Assembly: GCA_034717495.1 (NCBI GenBank)
Contig: JAYELL010000038.1
Coordinates: 79,760 to 143,759 of the forward strand
DNA from: Chloroflexota bacterium
GTDB lineage: Bacteria > Chloroflexota > Anaerolineae > JAAEKA01
Length of the DNA: 64,000 bases
Direction: 5' to 3'
Shown: positions 44,986-53,781 of the stretch, one piece after another
How the letters are laid out: each line of letters starts with the position of its first letter
Position numbering within the stretch: the stretch's first letter is position 1
Position numbers and translations under genes: made by a program
Notes under the pieces: model-generated
Databases searched by the model: none
Seen by the model: only the letters and a program-made list of their open reading frames with translations
What the model was told of the DNA's origin: nothing

Positions 44986-46251
44986 ATGGCAATCCAACCC
45001 AAACTGGGCCGCAGCGTCGCTCTCGTCGGGGCCGGCATGAGCAAGTTCGGGGCGTTTCCCGAGAAAGCGTCGCGGGACCTCTTCGTCGAGGCTTTTCAGG
45101 AGATGCGGGCGTCCGTGAGTAGGGGTTTGGATCCCCGGGACATCGAAGCGCTCTATATCGGCAACTACAGCAGCGATCTGTTCGAGGGCCAGGGTCACAT
45201 GGCACCGTTGATGGCCGATTGGGTGGGGCTGACACCCCGCCCGGCGATCCGGGTGGAGGACGCATGCGCCAGTAGTGGTGTGGCGCTGCGGCAGGGCATC
45301 ATCGCCATCGCTTCGGGGCTATATGATGTCGTGTTGGTGGGTGGTATCGAAAAGATGAGCAACCTGTCGACGGAAAAGGTAACCGACGCTCTTTCCACGG
45401 CCAGCGACATCCTCTACGAGATACCGGCCGGGTTTACCTTTCCCGGTTTTTATGCCGCCATGGCCACGGCCTACATGGATCGTTTCAGTGCCACACCGGA
45501 AGCGTTCATGCAAGTGGGCATGAAGAATCACGACAACGGCGCGTTAAACCCCAAGGCCCAGTTTTCGGCCAGCATTGCCGATGTCATGGAGGGTAAACAA
45601 CGACGAGCCCAAGCCAGGGGCCTGCCGATTCCGCAGTGGACCGACGAGATGGACTTCCTGCACGACAACAGGGCCAATCCGATGATCGCCTGGCCCCTGC
45701 GTCTCTTCGACTGCTCGCCTATCTCAGATGGCGCCGCCGCGCTGTTGTTGGTCGGCGGTGAGTTGGCCGACAACTTCTGCACCGATCCCGTGTACATCAT
45801 CGGCTCGGGACAGGCCAGCGATCGTTCCATGCACGACCGGGAGGAGTTGACCAGCATTGGTGCAGCGGTCTTAGCCAGCCAGCAGGCCTATCAGATGGCC
45901 GGGGTCTCTCCGGCCGATGTCAAAGTTGCCGAGGTACATGACTGCTTCACCATCGCCGAGATCATCGCCACCGAGGATCTGGGCTTTTTTGAACCGGGCG
46001 AGGGCTTCGTGGCTGCCGAGGAGGGTTTGACCACCCGCAATGGTCTCAGGCCTGTCAACACATCGGGTGGGCTCAAGGCCAAAGGTCACCCCGTAGGCGC
46101 CTCGGGCGCCGCCCAGGTTGTGGAGATATGGAAACAGATGCAAGGTCTGGCCGGCGAGCGGCAGTTGGCGGCTGACGTCGAAATTGCTCTGACCCACAAC
46201 GTCGGCGGCACGGGACAGACATGTGTGGTGCACATCTTCGAGCGGAGGTAG
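44986..46251 (+). CDS. Thiolase superfamily protein (acetyl-CoA acetyltransferase/SCP2 type)
   Basis: A 421-residue thiolase of the SCP2-like, non-FadA type. The nucleophile is Cys94 in EDACASSGVAL. The EVHDCFTIAE and KGHPVGASGAAQ motifs provide the catalytic His residues, and a late NVGGTGQTC loop replaces the usual CGGG-type Cys. It is followed by a DUF35 partner, the arrangement seen in archaeal acetoacetyl-CoA thiolases. There is no HMG-CoA synthase next door. AAAAAGGAG precedes the ATG. Confidence 0.9.
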   Translation: MAIQPKLGRSVALVGAGMSKFGAFPEKASRDLFVEAFQEMRASVSRGLDPRDIEALYIGNYSSDLFEGQGHMAPLMADWVGLTPRPAIRVEDACASSGVALRQGIIAIASGLYDVVLVGGIEKMSNLSTEKVTDALSTASDILYEIPAGFTFPGFYAAMATAYMDRFSATPEAFMQVGMKNHDNGALNPKAQFSASIADVMEGKQRRAQARGLPIPQWTDEMDFLHDNRANPMIAWPLRLFDCSPISDGAAALLLVGGELADNFCTDPVYIIGSGQASDRSMHDREELTSIGAAVLASQQAYQMAGVSPADVKVAEVHDCFTIAEIIATEDLGFFEPGEGFVAAEEGLTTRNGLRPVNTSGGLKAKGHPVGASGAAQVVEIWKQMQGLAGERQLAADVEIALTHNVGGTGQTCVVHIFERR

Positions 46252-46256
46252 ACTGC

Positions 46257-46676
46257 ATGAACCAGCAGCCATTTACCGAATCCACCTTTCAATCCTACCT
46301 GGCCCGGCACAAACTCATGGCGTCCCGGTGTAGTGCCTGTGGTGCGCTGCATCTTCCGCCGCGGCCGCTGTGCCCCGACTGTTTCGGCGACGATCTGCAC
46401 TGGACAGAGGTGTCGGGCAGTGGCAAGCTTCTGGCGTTCACGGTGATCCATATTGCGCCCACGGCTATGATCGAGGCTGGCTACGGCAGGGACAAACCCT
46501 ATGTAGTCGCTGTAGTGGTACTTGATGAAGGGCCGGGGATCAGTGCCCAGTTGCTGGGAGTCGACGCTGCAAATCCTCAAACTATTGCCGTGGGTATGCC
46601 GCTGCGCGCCACCTTCGTGGAGCGGGGTGAAGGCGAAGGACAACGCACCTTTCTGGCCTTCCAGCCGGCCGATTAG
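46257..46676 (+). CDS. DUF35 OB-fold/zinc-ribbon acyl-CoA-associated protein
   Basis: About 139 residues: a rubredoxin-like zinc ribbon (CSACGALHLPPRPLCPDC) followed by an OB fold (GSGKLLAFTVIHIAP...). In archaea this protein bridges thiolase and HMG-CoA synthase and holds the CoA pantetheine between them. GGAGGT inside the end of the thiolase gene supports ATG 46257, five bases after that gene's stop. Confidence 0.9.
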   Translation: MNQQPFTESTFQSYLARHKLMASRCSACGALHLPPRPLCPDCFGDDLHWTEVSGSGKLLAFTVIHIAPTAMIEAGYGRDKPYVVAVVVLDEGPGISAQLLGVDAANPQTIAVGMPLRATFVERGEGEGQRTFLAFQPAD

Positions 46677-46823
46677 TACAAAAACGCTCCTGTTTTTTTC
46701 CTGGCGAACAAAAAGATTTGCCACCGATTGTACGTATGGCAGCGACTGTTGTCCTGTTTGCCCGAACGGGATAGGCCTGCCGATCACCAGAAAGGGAAGC
46801 ACAGGGCCGCGTAGTTTTAGGGG

Positions 46824-47789
46824 ATGGCAACAATGCAATCAATCAGAGCAGCATCAGTACAGTTCAACCACGCACCGGGGGACAAAGCCTACAATCTCAA
46901 TCGAATCCGTTCGTTTGTAGAACAGGCGCATGCTCAGGAGGTGGATCTACTCGCGTTTCCCGAGATGTGTATCACCGGGTATTGGCACGTCAGGAAACTG
47001 TCGCGGGAGGCGATCGAGGCGTTGGCCGAACCAGTGCCAGCGGGTCCCAGCATCCAGGCGTTGTTGAGTCTGGCGAGAGAAAACGATCTTACAATCGGCG
47101 CCGGGTTGATCGAGATGGATGACCAGGGCCAGCTTTTCAACACCTACGTGGTTGCCATGCCTGATGGGCGAGTTGCCCGCCACCGGAAACTGCATTGTTT
47201 CATCAGCGAGCACATGACCTCAGGTGACGAATTCACCGTCTTCGATGTACCCCAGGGTGTTCGGGTCGGTGTGTTGATTTGCTACGACAATAATCTGGGT
47301 GAGAATGTCCGGATCACGGCGCTGAAAGGCGCGGAGCTTTTGCTTGCGCCTCACCAAACAGGTGGCTGCCATACGCCCAGTCCTCGCTGCATGGGGCGGA
47401 TATCGCCCGAGCTTTGGAAGAATCGCAAGAAAGATCCGGAGACGATCGAACAGGAATTCCGGGGTCCCAAGGGTCGCGAGTGGTTGATTCGTTGGCTGCC
47501 GGCCCGTGCCCACGACAATGGCCTTTTTTTGATCTACAGCAATGGCGTGGGTCTGGACGACGACGAGGTACGCACCGGCAACGCGATGATCCTTGATCCC
47601 TATGGGGAGATCCTGGTCGAAACCTGGAAGGCCGGGGATGACATGGTGATGGCCGACCTCGATCCTGGGTTGCTTCACATGTGTACCGGGCAACGTTGGA
47701 TCAAGACCCGCCGGCCTGAGTTGTACGGTGTGCTGGCGGAGTCCACGGGGCGAGAAGAGGAGACTCGCATCGTGCGTTTCGCGTCCTGA
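46824..47789 (+). CDS. Nitrilase/carbon-nitrogen hydrolase family protein
   Basis: A 321-residue nitrilase-superfamily amidase with the complete triad Glu47 (FPEMCITGY), Lys122 (RHRKLHCF) and Cys153 (VLICYDNN). An insert of about 40 residues after HQTGGC (with SPELWKNRKKDPETIEQEF) is typical of one subgroup. The substrate is unknown. ATG 46833 is an alternative start with better spacing from AGGGG. It ends the second carbohydrate island; its link to sugar metabolism is unclear. Confidence 0.85.
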   Translation: MATMQSIRAASVQFNHAPGDKAYNLNRIRSFVEQAHAQEVDLLAFPEMCITGYWHVRKLSREAIEALAEPVPAGPSIQALLSLARENDLTIGAGLIEMDDQGQLFNTYVVAMPDGRVARHRKLHCFISEHMTSGDEFTVFDVPQGVRVGVLICYDNNLGENVRITALKGAELLLAPHQTGGCHTPSPRCMGRISPELWKNRKKDPETIEQEFRGPKGREWLIRWLPARAHDNGLFLIYSNGVGLDDDEVRTGNAMILDPYGEILVETWKAGDDMVMADLDPGLLHMCTGQRWIKTRRPELYGVLAESTGREEETRIVRFAS

Positions 47790-47806
47790 GCGGTGAAACA
47801 GAGAAG

Positions 47807-48050
47807 CTATAACCGCAGATAAATGCCGATGAACGCAGATAAATCAAAAAAGAGATCAGAGAAAATCTGCGCCGGAGGTCTGCGTAAATCAGCGGTGAAA
47901 TCAGAGAAAAATCATAACCGCAGCGCTGTCCTGAGCGTAGCCGAAGGGATAACCGCAGATAAACGCTGATCAGATATCAGAAAAGATCAGCGCTGATCTG
48001 CGCCGGAGGTCTGCGTAAATCTGCGGTGAAATCAGAAAGAATCAGCGAGG
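47807..48050. repeat. Two copies of a long palindromic intergenic repeat
   Basis: ATCTGCGCCGGAGG... is repeated exactly over 26 bases at 47865-47890 and 47996-48021. Each copy is flanked by AACCGCAGATAAA-type left arms and AAATCTGCGGT-type right arms, and between them lies CAGCGCTGTCCTGAGCGTAG. Degraded copies are at about 13650-13745 and 26660-26715. Confidence 0.85.
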
Positions 48051-48060
48051 AAATTTTGAC

Positions 48061-48648
48061 CTAAGCGGCATCATCCAGATGAGCGAGCTTCCGGTCGATC
48101 TCCTCAAGCAAGGTCTTGCGGTTGGCAGAACCTTGTTCGAATTCTCTAATGGTTAACAGCTCGTCCCGATCAAGTCCATCGAGCTCGGGAACGACCTCTT
48201 TGACCGTCATCTCCGGGTACCCTTCGATGGGCAGTTGGATCTTGCCGGCAGCTACCAGGTAGGAATCCAACTTGCGGCTGAGACGATCAATTTCATGGTT
48301 AAGGCGCTCGACGTCATCAGCAGTCGGTAGCTTCAACGTCTGCAGCATTTCCTGAAGTCGCTGTTCAAGCAGTTCCTCTGCACCGTCGAAGTGCTGGTGG
48401 CCAAACGTTCTCCATCCCTGGACAGGTGGCTTTAGCCGGTCGATCTCGAACCACTCGAGCGATTCTCCTCGTTCTACCAGGGATTCAAACACGTCCCCGC
48501 GCCGATTCAGAAGATTTCCGGTCTCTTCAATCGTTACACTGACAGCGCCCTGGCCGGCGTAGAACACACGGCGGGAGGAGTTGGTCAGTCCTTGGGTGGT
48601 GTCGACCACAATTACACGCACGCGATTGGGAATTCCGAACACTGACAT
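48061..48648 (-). CDS. Phasin-like / lipid-granule-associated protein
   Basis: A 195-residue helical protein. The N-terminal RRVFYAGQGAVSVTIEETG and FESLVERGE resemble PhaI-type phasins; LPTADDVERLNHEIDRLSRKL is the typical phasin coiled coil. The C-terminal YPEMTVKEVVPELDGLDRD...EFEQGSANRKTLLEEID segment occurs in bacterial lipid-droplet or granule proteins. It probably coats polyhydroxyalkanoate or neutral-lipid granules. AAAGGAG supports ATG 48648; the longer frame upstream crosses the promoter and operator and is rejected. Confidence 0.75.
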   Translation of the reverse strand: MSVFGIPNRVRVIVVDTTQGLTNSSRRVFYAGQGAVSVTIEETGNLLNRRGDVFESLVERGESLEWFEIDRLKPPVQGWRTFGHQHFDGAEELLEQRLQEMLQTLKLPTADDVERLNHEIDRLSRKLDSYLVAAGKIQLPIEGYPEMTVKEVVPELDGLDRDELLTIREFEQGSANRKTLLEEIDRKLAHLDDAA

Positions 48649-48718
48649 TGTTTTCAACTCCTTTGTTTTCGGCAGGCGTTGCCTGGTGACTCGGCCTGCG
48701 TTCATCTCAGTCAAAGTA

Positions 48719-48733
48719 TGACGCATTGCGTCA
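48719..48733. promoter_or_regulatory. Palindromic operator TGACGC-ATT-GCGTCA
   Basis: A perfect inverted repeat covering the expected +1 to +15 of the phasin transcript. It has the same arms and spacing as 16413-16427 at the Fe-S oxidoreductase promoter. Confidence 0.75.
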
Positions 48734-48739
48734 TTGTTG

Positions 48740-48768
48740 ATTGTAACACACTCCCGGCAGGCAGTCAA
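48740..48768 (-). promoter_or_regulatory. Promoter of the phasin-like gene
   Basis: On the minus strand TTGACT (48763-48768) and TACAAT (48740-48745) with 17-bp spacing; the leader is about 85 bases. Confidence 0.7.
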
Positions 48769-48815
48769 ATAGATGTATCGGCTCACGTGATTCGAAAACC
48801 CTGGCTGACATGGTC

Positions 48816-48844
48816 TTGCAGGAGTGTGTCGAGAGAAGTACAAT
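48816..48844 (+). promoter_or_regulatory. Plus-strand promoter upstream of a tiny open frame
   Basis: TTGCAG (48816-48821) and TACAAT (48839-48844) with 17-bp spacing, with no annotated gene downstream except the 30-residue frame. Confidence 0.5.
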
Positions 48845-48906
48845 GGTGTAGCAAGACAAGAGACCACGGGCCCGAAAGCAAGCCAGCAATTGGATGGCAG
48901 GATAAG

Positions 48907-48999
48907 ATGACTATTGCAGAGGAAAGCTACATCCCCGAGAACCCGCCAGACGCACTGCGCTACTTCCTGCAATTCGTCGAGAGGAAGCTGATTGCCTGA
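48907..48999 (+). CDS. Possible 30-residue small protein
   Basis: The frame starts MTIAEESYIPENPPDALRYF and ends VERKLIA. The composition is protein-like (acidic N terminus, amphipathic end), and a promoter lies about 55 bases upstream. AGGATAAG before the ATG is a modest ribosome binding site. It could instead be the remnant of a larger gene or part of a non-coding RNA; I recognise no family. Confidence 0.3.
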   Translation: MTIAEESYIPENPPDALRYFLQFVERKLIA

Positions 49000-49017
49000 C
49001 AATCGGACCGGGCCGTT

Positions 49018-51174
49018 TTACTCGATAATCACCTTCCCGCAGGTGGCCTCCCCTTCCCAGCCAGGCGCCTGAACCACCAGTTGATACTCTCCGGCCGGCG
49101 TGATGGGATTCAGGTTGACGTCGTAGTCGACCCGTACGATCTCGCCGGGAACCCAGCGGGAGACAGGCCAGATGTGAATCGTATCACCGGCTCGCTCCAG
49201 CCGGTCTCCCCAGACCTGGCCTGTCGAGTCGACGAGCTGCACGCGATGAAACAGATCCTCCTGGGCGGGTTCGTTGATCGTCCAGTAGGTGGTGACATGA
49301 ATCCAGTTGCTGGGCGGGTGTACCAGGTCATCTGAGGCAGACAGAGGTCCCTCATCGTACAGGCAGCTGAGTAATTCCAGGTTGCCGGCAGGCGAGCTAA
49401 CCCGTGCTGCGTCGGCCTGGGGCGGAAGGTCTTCCATCCGGTAGCCGGTGGCATAGCCATGGATAGCGATTCCCGGGGGGAATTGTTCGGTGATCAGCGG
49501 GTAGCGGGCACTGAACCAATTCAGAAGCAGGTTCTGTGGGTCCAGGTCTTGATGGTGCGATTGAACCACCCAGACTGCATCGAATCCACTGCCGACAAGG
49601 CCTTGCATGGACTCGTCCACGGTGGCCGGGTCATCCAGCGCTTCGGTGAGGGGAAAGAACAGTCCCTGTGGTCCGTCAAAGTAGCGTTCAAAGGGGGTGC
49701 GCATATAGTCGATGTAGAGCAGGACAGCTTCGTTTTCGCTGCCGTGGCTGCTGATGTAGTTGGCTGCGCCTCGCCAATCCTCCCGCCGATTCTCGGGCGC
49801 CCAGTTGCCAGGCAGGGCAGCGACGCTGGCGATCAGGCAAAATGCCAGGGCCACAGCAGCGACAACTCTCCATCGCAACCAGAGCCAGGCCAGCGTTCGC
49901 CCGATGGCCAGGCAGAGGGCCGGCACCAGGAAGATGAAATAGCGGATTTCACCAAAAACGTCGCCATCCTTCAGCATCAGGATGCCGCCAGCCAGAATAG
50001 GCAGAACGAGCCAGATTGCCAGCAGCAGGCCGCCAGGCACGTTGGCACTGGCGCAAGTGAAGGCCTGACCTCGTTGATGGAGTCGAGGCTCACCTGCACC
50101 GCACCTTAGGTCCGCCGCACGCCAGCAGGTGTACCGGGAGGTAGACGTAGGCGTCAGCCGGTTTCCTGTCTGACTGGCCGACTCCAAAGGGGGGCTGCGC
50201 ACCGTCTCGACTTCAGCGATCGGTCTGCTCCTTGCGCTGGGTTGCCCATCGGACGATTCGCCGTCGTTGCTGCCTGCGCTTTTGCGAAAGGCACGCTGTG
50301 GGATAATGAGGCCGCCCAGGGCCAGCGCAAGCATGAGGGCGCTGACGACTTGTTTTCCCGGTGATGGCCAACTGGCCCAACCGAGTAGATAGGTGGGAAG
50401 GAACCTGGAAAGGGTCGTACCCAGATTGGTGAATGGCCGTCCTGGCACGCTCTCCTCGCTACTTACGGACCAGGTGGCACGCAACAAAGGCAGGAATAAC
50501 AATCCTGTCAAACCAAGGGCGCCGAGTCCATAGCCCAGCCGTTTTCCCGCGCCCTTTTGCTGCCGATTGACCCACCACAGCACAAGGAGCCAGGCCGCCG
50601 CGACCGGCAGCATGAAGGCGCTAAAGAGATAGGAGTAGAGGCTTGCCAGGAACCCGATGGCGATGAGGGAAAAGGAAACAAGCGGCCGGTCCGCGGTCCA
50701 AAGGTGTACCACACCGACCATGCCGACCAGGAGAAAGGTGGTCGCGGGCATAAACATGCGTACTTCCTGGCTGTACCAGACCAGAAAGGGGTTGAGGGCA
50801 ACAAGAAAGCCGGCAAAAAGACCTGCCCGCCGATCGCCCAGCCAGGTGCCCAGCACGTAGGTCGGTAAGACGGCCAAAGCCCCGATCACAACCCCCAACA
50901 ATCGCACGACCGGGTCACTGTCGCCGAGGATACCGGTCCAGCCCCGGAGAATCGTGTAGTAGAGAGGGGGGTGTTTGTCCTCGGTGAGGCTCAGGCCGAC
51001 GCGCCAGATATCGGCGAGGGGCTGCGATGCCCAGTAGGTGCTGACGGCTTCGTCAAACCAGAGGCTGTGGATGGTCAGCCCCGCCAGGCGGACCAATAAC
51101 GCCAACAAAAACAGTCCGAGCAGGGAGAGCAGATGCCACCGCGGCAAGCGGTCGCCAATGGTGCTCACGGCCAA
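49018..51174 (-). CDS. Membrane glycosyltransferase (ArnT/PMT-like, GT39/GT83 type)
   Basis: A 718-residue protein with a large N-terminal multi-helix domain. SLWFDEAVSTYWA with its conserved acidic pair and EDKHPPLYYTIL are hallmarks of GT-C glycosyltransferases that use lipid-linked sugars. About 80 polar, low-complexity residues (~SAGSNDGESSDG to FTCASANVPGG; bases ~50045-50284) interrupt the membrane domain and look like an in-frame DNA insertion. The C-terminal ~220 residues form an extracytoplasmic beta-rich domain. It is last gene of a minus-strand glycan cluster. Confidence 0.85.
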   Translation of the reverse strand: MAVSTIGDRLPRWHLLSLLGLFLLALLVRLAGLTIHSLWFDEAVSTYWASQPLADIWRVGLSLTEDKHPPLYYTILRGWTGILGDSDPVVRLLGVVIGALAVLPTYVLGTWLGDRRAGLFAGFLVALNPFLVWYSQEVRMFMPATTFLLVGMVGVVHLWTADRPLVSFSLIAIGFLASLYSYLFSAFMLPVAAAWLLVLWWVNRQQKGAGKRLGYGLGALGLTGLLFLPLLRATWSVSSEESVPGRPFTNLGTTLSRFLPTYLLGWASWPSPGKQVVSALMLALALGGLIIPQRAFRKSAGSNDGESSDGQPSARSRPIAEVETVRSPPLESASQTGNRLTPTSTSRYTCWRAADLRCGAGEPRLHQRGQAFTCASANVPGGLLLAIWLVLPILAGGILMLKDGDVFGEIRYFIFLVPALCLAIGRTLAWLWLRWRVVAAVALAFCLIASVAALPGNWAPENRREDWRGAANYISSHGSENEAVLLYIDYMRTPFERYFDGPQGLFFPLTEALDDPATVDESMQGLVGSGFDAVWVVQSHHQDLDPQNLLLNWFSARYPLITEQFPPGIAIHGYATGYRMEDLPPQADAARVSSPAGNLELLSCLYDEGPLSASDDLVHPPSNWIHVTTYWTINEPAQEDLFHRVQLVDSTGQVWGDRLERAGDTIHIWPVSRWVPGEIVRVDYDVNLNPITPAGEYQLVVQAPGWEGEATCGKVIIE

Positions 51175-51191
51175 CTCCGCGACGAACTTTC

Positions 51192-51247
51192 CATCATGCC
51201 ATCACGCCATAACGGCATCTTGACATAATGACACAACGACATCACAG
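51192..51247. repeat. Octamer-phased tract, words CATNANNN
   Basis: Seven in-phase units: CATCATGC, CATCACGC, CATAACGG, CATCTTGA, CATAATGA, CACAACGA, CATCACAG. It fills the gap between the aminotransferase and glycosyltransferase genes and runs into the aminotransferase stop codon at 51242. Confidence 0.85.
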
Positions 51248-52480
51248 GTTCGGGCATACATTCCCGATTTCTTCCACGACCCGCCCAATCTCATATGATG
51301 TCAGGGAGGACGCGGACGGAAGGTAGAAACCGTCGCGACAGAGGCGTTCGGCCACTGGATAACGCTGCCCTTTGAACTCGTGCCAATAGCTGGGTTGGCA
51401 GTGCATGGGTATGAAGAAGGTGCGGGTCTCGATTCCATTCTCCGCCAATGCCCGGCGCAGTTGATCCCGGTTCATGCCGAATTCTTGCTCATTTACCAGG
51501 ACTCCATACATCCAGAAGACGTTTTTGGCCCATTCGGCCTGGGGCGGGGTGGTGATACCAGGGATGCCGGTCAATAGCGATGTGTAAAGGGCGGCGTTGC
51601 GCCGTCGTGCTTCGACATAATGGCCCAGCCGTTCTACCTGGGCCAGCCCAACGGCAGCCTGCAGGTTGGTCATTCGGTAGTTGAAGCCGATGTGTTTGTG
51701 CCAGAAGTGGCGCTCATCGCTGAAGGCGTGATCCCGCAGGTTCCATGCCAGGCGGGCGATGTCGATATCGTCGGTGGTGATCATGCCACCTTCGCCCGTA
51801 GTAATGATCTTGTTGCCATAGAAACTGAAGGTGGCCGCGTCGCCGAGGCCACCGGCTCTGCGACCCTTGTACTCGGCGCCATGGGCCTCGGCCGCATCCT
51901 CGATCACCGCGATGCCATGTTTTTCAGCCAGCGCCATCAAGGGGTCCATATCGACGGGGTGTCCGTAGATGTGCACCGGGAGAATGGCCCTGGTGCGCGG
52001 CGTGATCTTTTCGGCGACCTGATCCACATCCATCTGCCAGTAGTCCAGCTCGTTGTCCACCAAGACTGGCGTGGCGCCGCAGTAGGTCACGGCGTTGATA
52101 GTGGCGATCATGGTGAAGGTGGGCAGGATGACCTCGTCACCCGGCTCCAATCCCAGGGTTGCCAGCGTCAGGTGCAGGGCCACGGTGCCATTGGCACAGG
52201 CAATGCCAAAATTGGTGCCACAGGCGGCTGCAAATTCGGCCTCAAAATCGTGAATGAAGCTGCCTGCCGACGATATCCAATTGGTCTCGATAGCCTGCTG
52301 GACGTACTTAAGCTCATTGCCGCTCAGTTCAGGCTCGCAGACCGGGATGATCCGTCGCCGGCTGGGCTGGTCGAAAGCGGGAATCGGACGGTAGCTCACC
52401 TTGACTTCGGGATCCTGAGCTGGGATGATCTCAGCCAAATCGCCCATCTCATCCAGGGAAAGTTCAAACGGTTTCAACAT
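51242..52480 (-). CDS. DegT/DnrJ/EryC1-family sugar aminotransferase
   Basis: A 412-residue PLP-dependent aminotransferase acting on nucleotide-linked keto sugars, closest in style to GDP-perosamine synthase. Motifs are ETNWISSAGSF, ACANGTVALHL, HIYGHPVDMDPL, IEDAAEAHGAEY, the PLP Lys in FYGNKIITTGEGG and FNYRMTNLQAAVG. About 40 extra N-terminal residues precede the usual start of the domain. GDP-mannose from manC at 26.7 kb could be its distant precursor. Confidence 0.9.
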   Translation of the reverse strand: MLKPFELSLDEMGDLAEIIPAQDPEVKVSYRPIPAFDQPSRRRIIPVCEPELSGNELKYVQQAIETNWISSAGSFIHDFEAEFAAACGTNFGIACANGTVALHLTLATLGLEPGDEVILPTFTMIATINAVTYCGATPVLVDNELDYWQMDVDQVAEKITPRTRAILPVHIYGHPVDMDPLMALAEKHGIAVIEDAAEAHGAEYKGRRAGGLGDAATFSFYGNKIITTGEGGMITTDDIDIARLAWNLRDHAFSDERHFWHKHIGFNYRMTNLQAAVGLAQVERLGHYVEARRRNAALYTSLLTGIPGITTPPQAEWAKNVFWMYGVLVNEQEFGMNRDQLRRALAENGIETRTFFIPMHCQPSYWHEFKGQRYPVAERLCRDGFYLPSASSLTSYEIGRVVEEIGNVCPNL

Positions 52481-52500
52481 ATCAGGTTACCTCATGGTTT

Positions 52501-52935
52501 TCATCTGGAGTCTGTCTCTTGCAGGCTTCGCCGCAGCGATTCAATCTCCAGCCTGAGTTGCTCGATTTCGAAGGCATCTTTTCTCGCCTCGCGCCGTTCA
52601 CGCCGCCAGGCAAGCCAGGTCGTTGACAATAAGGCCAGCACCGACACGACCGTCGTGATCAAGGGGAGAATAATGGCGATCAGGTCGGAACGGTCCAGCG
52701 TACTCGGCGCCACGATTGCTTCCACGCCATTGATGGCAATGGTCAGGGTATCCTGCCAGCGGGTTTCCTGCTGCGGGTCGACCATTTCGAGTACGGTCTT
52801 GGTTGGCAGCGAGAAGCTCCACTGTTGAACGTAGTTGGCCACGGCCCACAAGGTCACAAGTAACGATACCAGGGCGAGGACAGCCAATGCCAATTGAAGA
52901 AGAAGGGTTCTCCGGCGCTTCAGTCTCTCGTTCAT
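52501..52935 (-). CDS. Small two-helix membrane protein with coiled-coil tail
   Basis: A 144-residue protein with a membrane helix at ~13-36 and another at ~85-105, separated by about 45 extracytoplasmic residues, ending in a charged coiled coil (RRERREARKDAFEIEQLRLE...). No family recognised. It lies between the aminotransferase and a GT2 gene in the same operon, so it may organise the glycan machinery at the membrane. Confidence 0.65.
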   Translation of the reverse strand: MNERLKRRRTLLLQLALAVLALVSLLVTLWAVANYVQQWSFSLPTKTVLEMVDPQQETRWQDTLTIAINGVEAIVAPSTLDRSDLIAIILPLITTVVSVLALLSTTWLAWRRERREARKDAFEIEQLRLEIESLRRSLQETDSR

Positions 52936-52963
52936 AAGCTATCTCGTGGAAGGTCTCATCTAG

Positions 52964-53740
52964 CTAGCTGCCTTCTCTCCACAAATGCCATCCTGTCGCG
53001 ATATATTTGCGGCCCTTGCTGAGATAGTCCCAGATATTGGCGCCGGTCTTGCTGTCACCCGTCGTGCGCGGCACGCAGACGTAGGGTACTTCGATCAGTC
53101 GATAGCCCAGGCGATGGGCCCGGGTCAACAGATCGATGCAGTATTCGCCGTAGTCACCCTGCAGCCTGATTTGTTCCAGGACTTCGGCTCGAGCTGCAAT
53201 GAACCCACTGGTGTAGTCATGGATCTGATTGCCGAGCAACAGCATGGCATAGTTGTTGATGATCCAGCTCAGCGAGCGCGCCATCGTGCCGTGGGCGACG
53301 TCGGCGCCACCGGGAATCCAGCGGGAGCCAACCGCCATGTCGGCACCAGGTTCGGTGATCGCGTGTACGAGATGTGGCACATCCTCGGGCGGCATGGAAA
53401 GATCACAGTCCATCCAGGTTACAACCGCGGCGCCATGGGTATCGATGGCCTCGTCGATACCGCGCTGAATAGCTGAGGTCAGGCCCTTTTCATCGATCCG
53501 CCGCACGAGAACGACCTCTTGCCCGCTGGCTTGTTTCCGGGGATTCACCGCAAGGGCAATTTCCTCCACTACCTGCCAGGTGCCGTCGGGAGAATCGTCG
53601 TCAACCACCAGCACCATATAGGGTGCTGCATTGCTGGCCAGTAGCCGGCGGATGAGCGGGCCTATGTTGTCCCGTTCGTTGTACGTGGGCAGCACGGTGC
53701 AAACCAGGGCACCGCCTGCCTGAATCGTGTTATCGCTCAT
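52964..53740 (-). CDS. GT2 glycosyltransferase (polyprenyl-phosphate mannosyltransferase-like)
   Basis: A 258-residue GT-A enzyme resembling dolichol/polyprenyl-phosphate mannose synthase. It shows VLPTYNERDNIGPLI, VVDDDSPDGTW, the metal-binding TWMDCDLSMPP, GSRWIPGG and DYTSGFIAARAEV. It would move a sugar, likely mannose from GDP-mannose, to a lipid carrier used by the GT-C enzyme of this cluster. It is first gene of the minus-strand operon with a visible promoter. Confidence 0.9.
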   Translation of the reverse strand: MSDNTIQAGGALVCTVLPTYNERDNIGPLIRRLLASNAAPYMVLVVDDDSPDGTWQVVEEIALAVNPRKQASGQEVVLVRRIDEKGLTSAIQRGIDEAIDTHGAAVVTWMDCDLSMPPEDVPHLVHAITEPGADMAVGSRWIPGGADVAHGTMARSLSWIINNYAMLLLGNQIHDYTSGFIAARAEVLEQIRLQGDYGEYCIDLLTRAHRLGYRLIEVPYVCVPRTTGDSKTGANIWDYLSKGRKYIATGWHLWREGS

Positions 53741-53781
53741 GCAGTCTCACACAACCAAAACTTCGTTATTCAGGACAAGGC

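Larger units (their letters stand above)
48649..49017. other. Intergenic region with divergent promoters
   Basis: It holds the phasin promoter and its palindrome, then on the plus strand a promoter (48816-48844) leading to a possible 30-residue open frame (48907-48999). Nothing else is recognisable. Confidence 0.6.

Noticed and set aside
48649-49002. N-terminal extension of the phasin-like protein
   Set aside because: It would run through the promoter and palindrome, and its composition is not protein-like.
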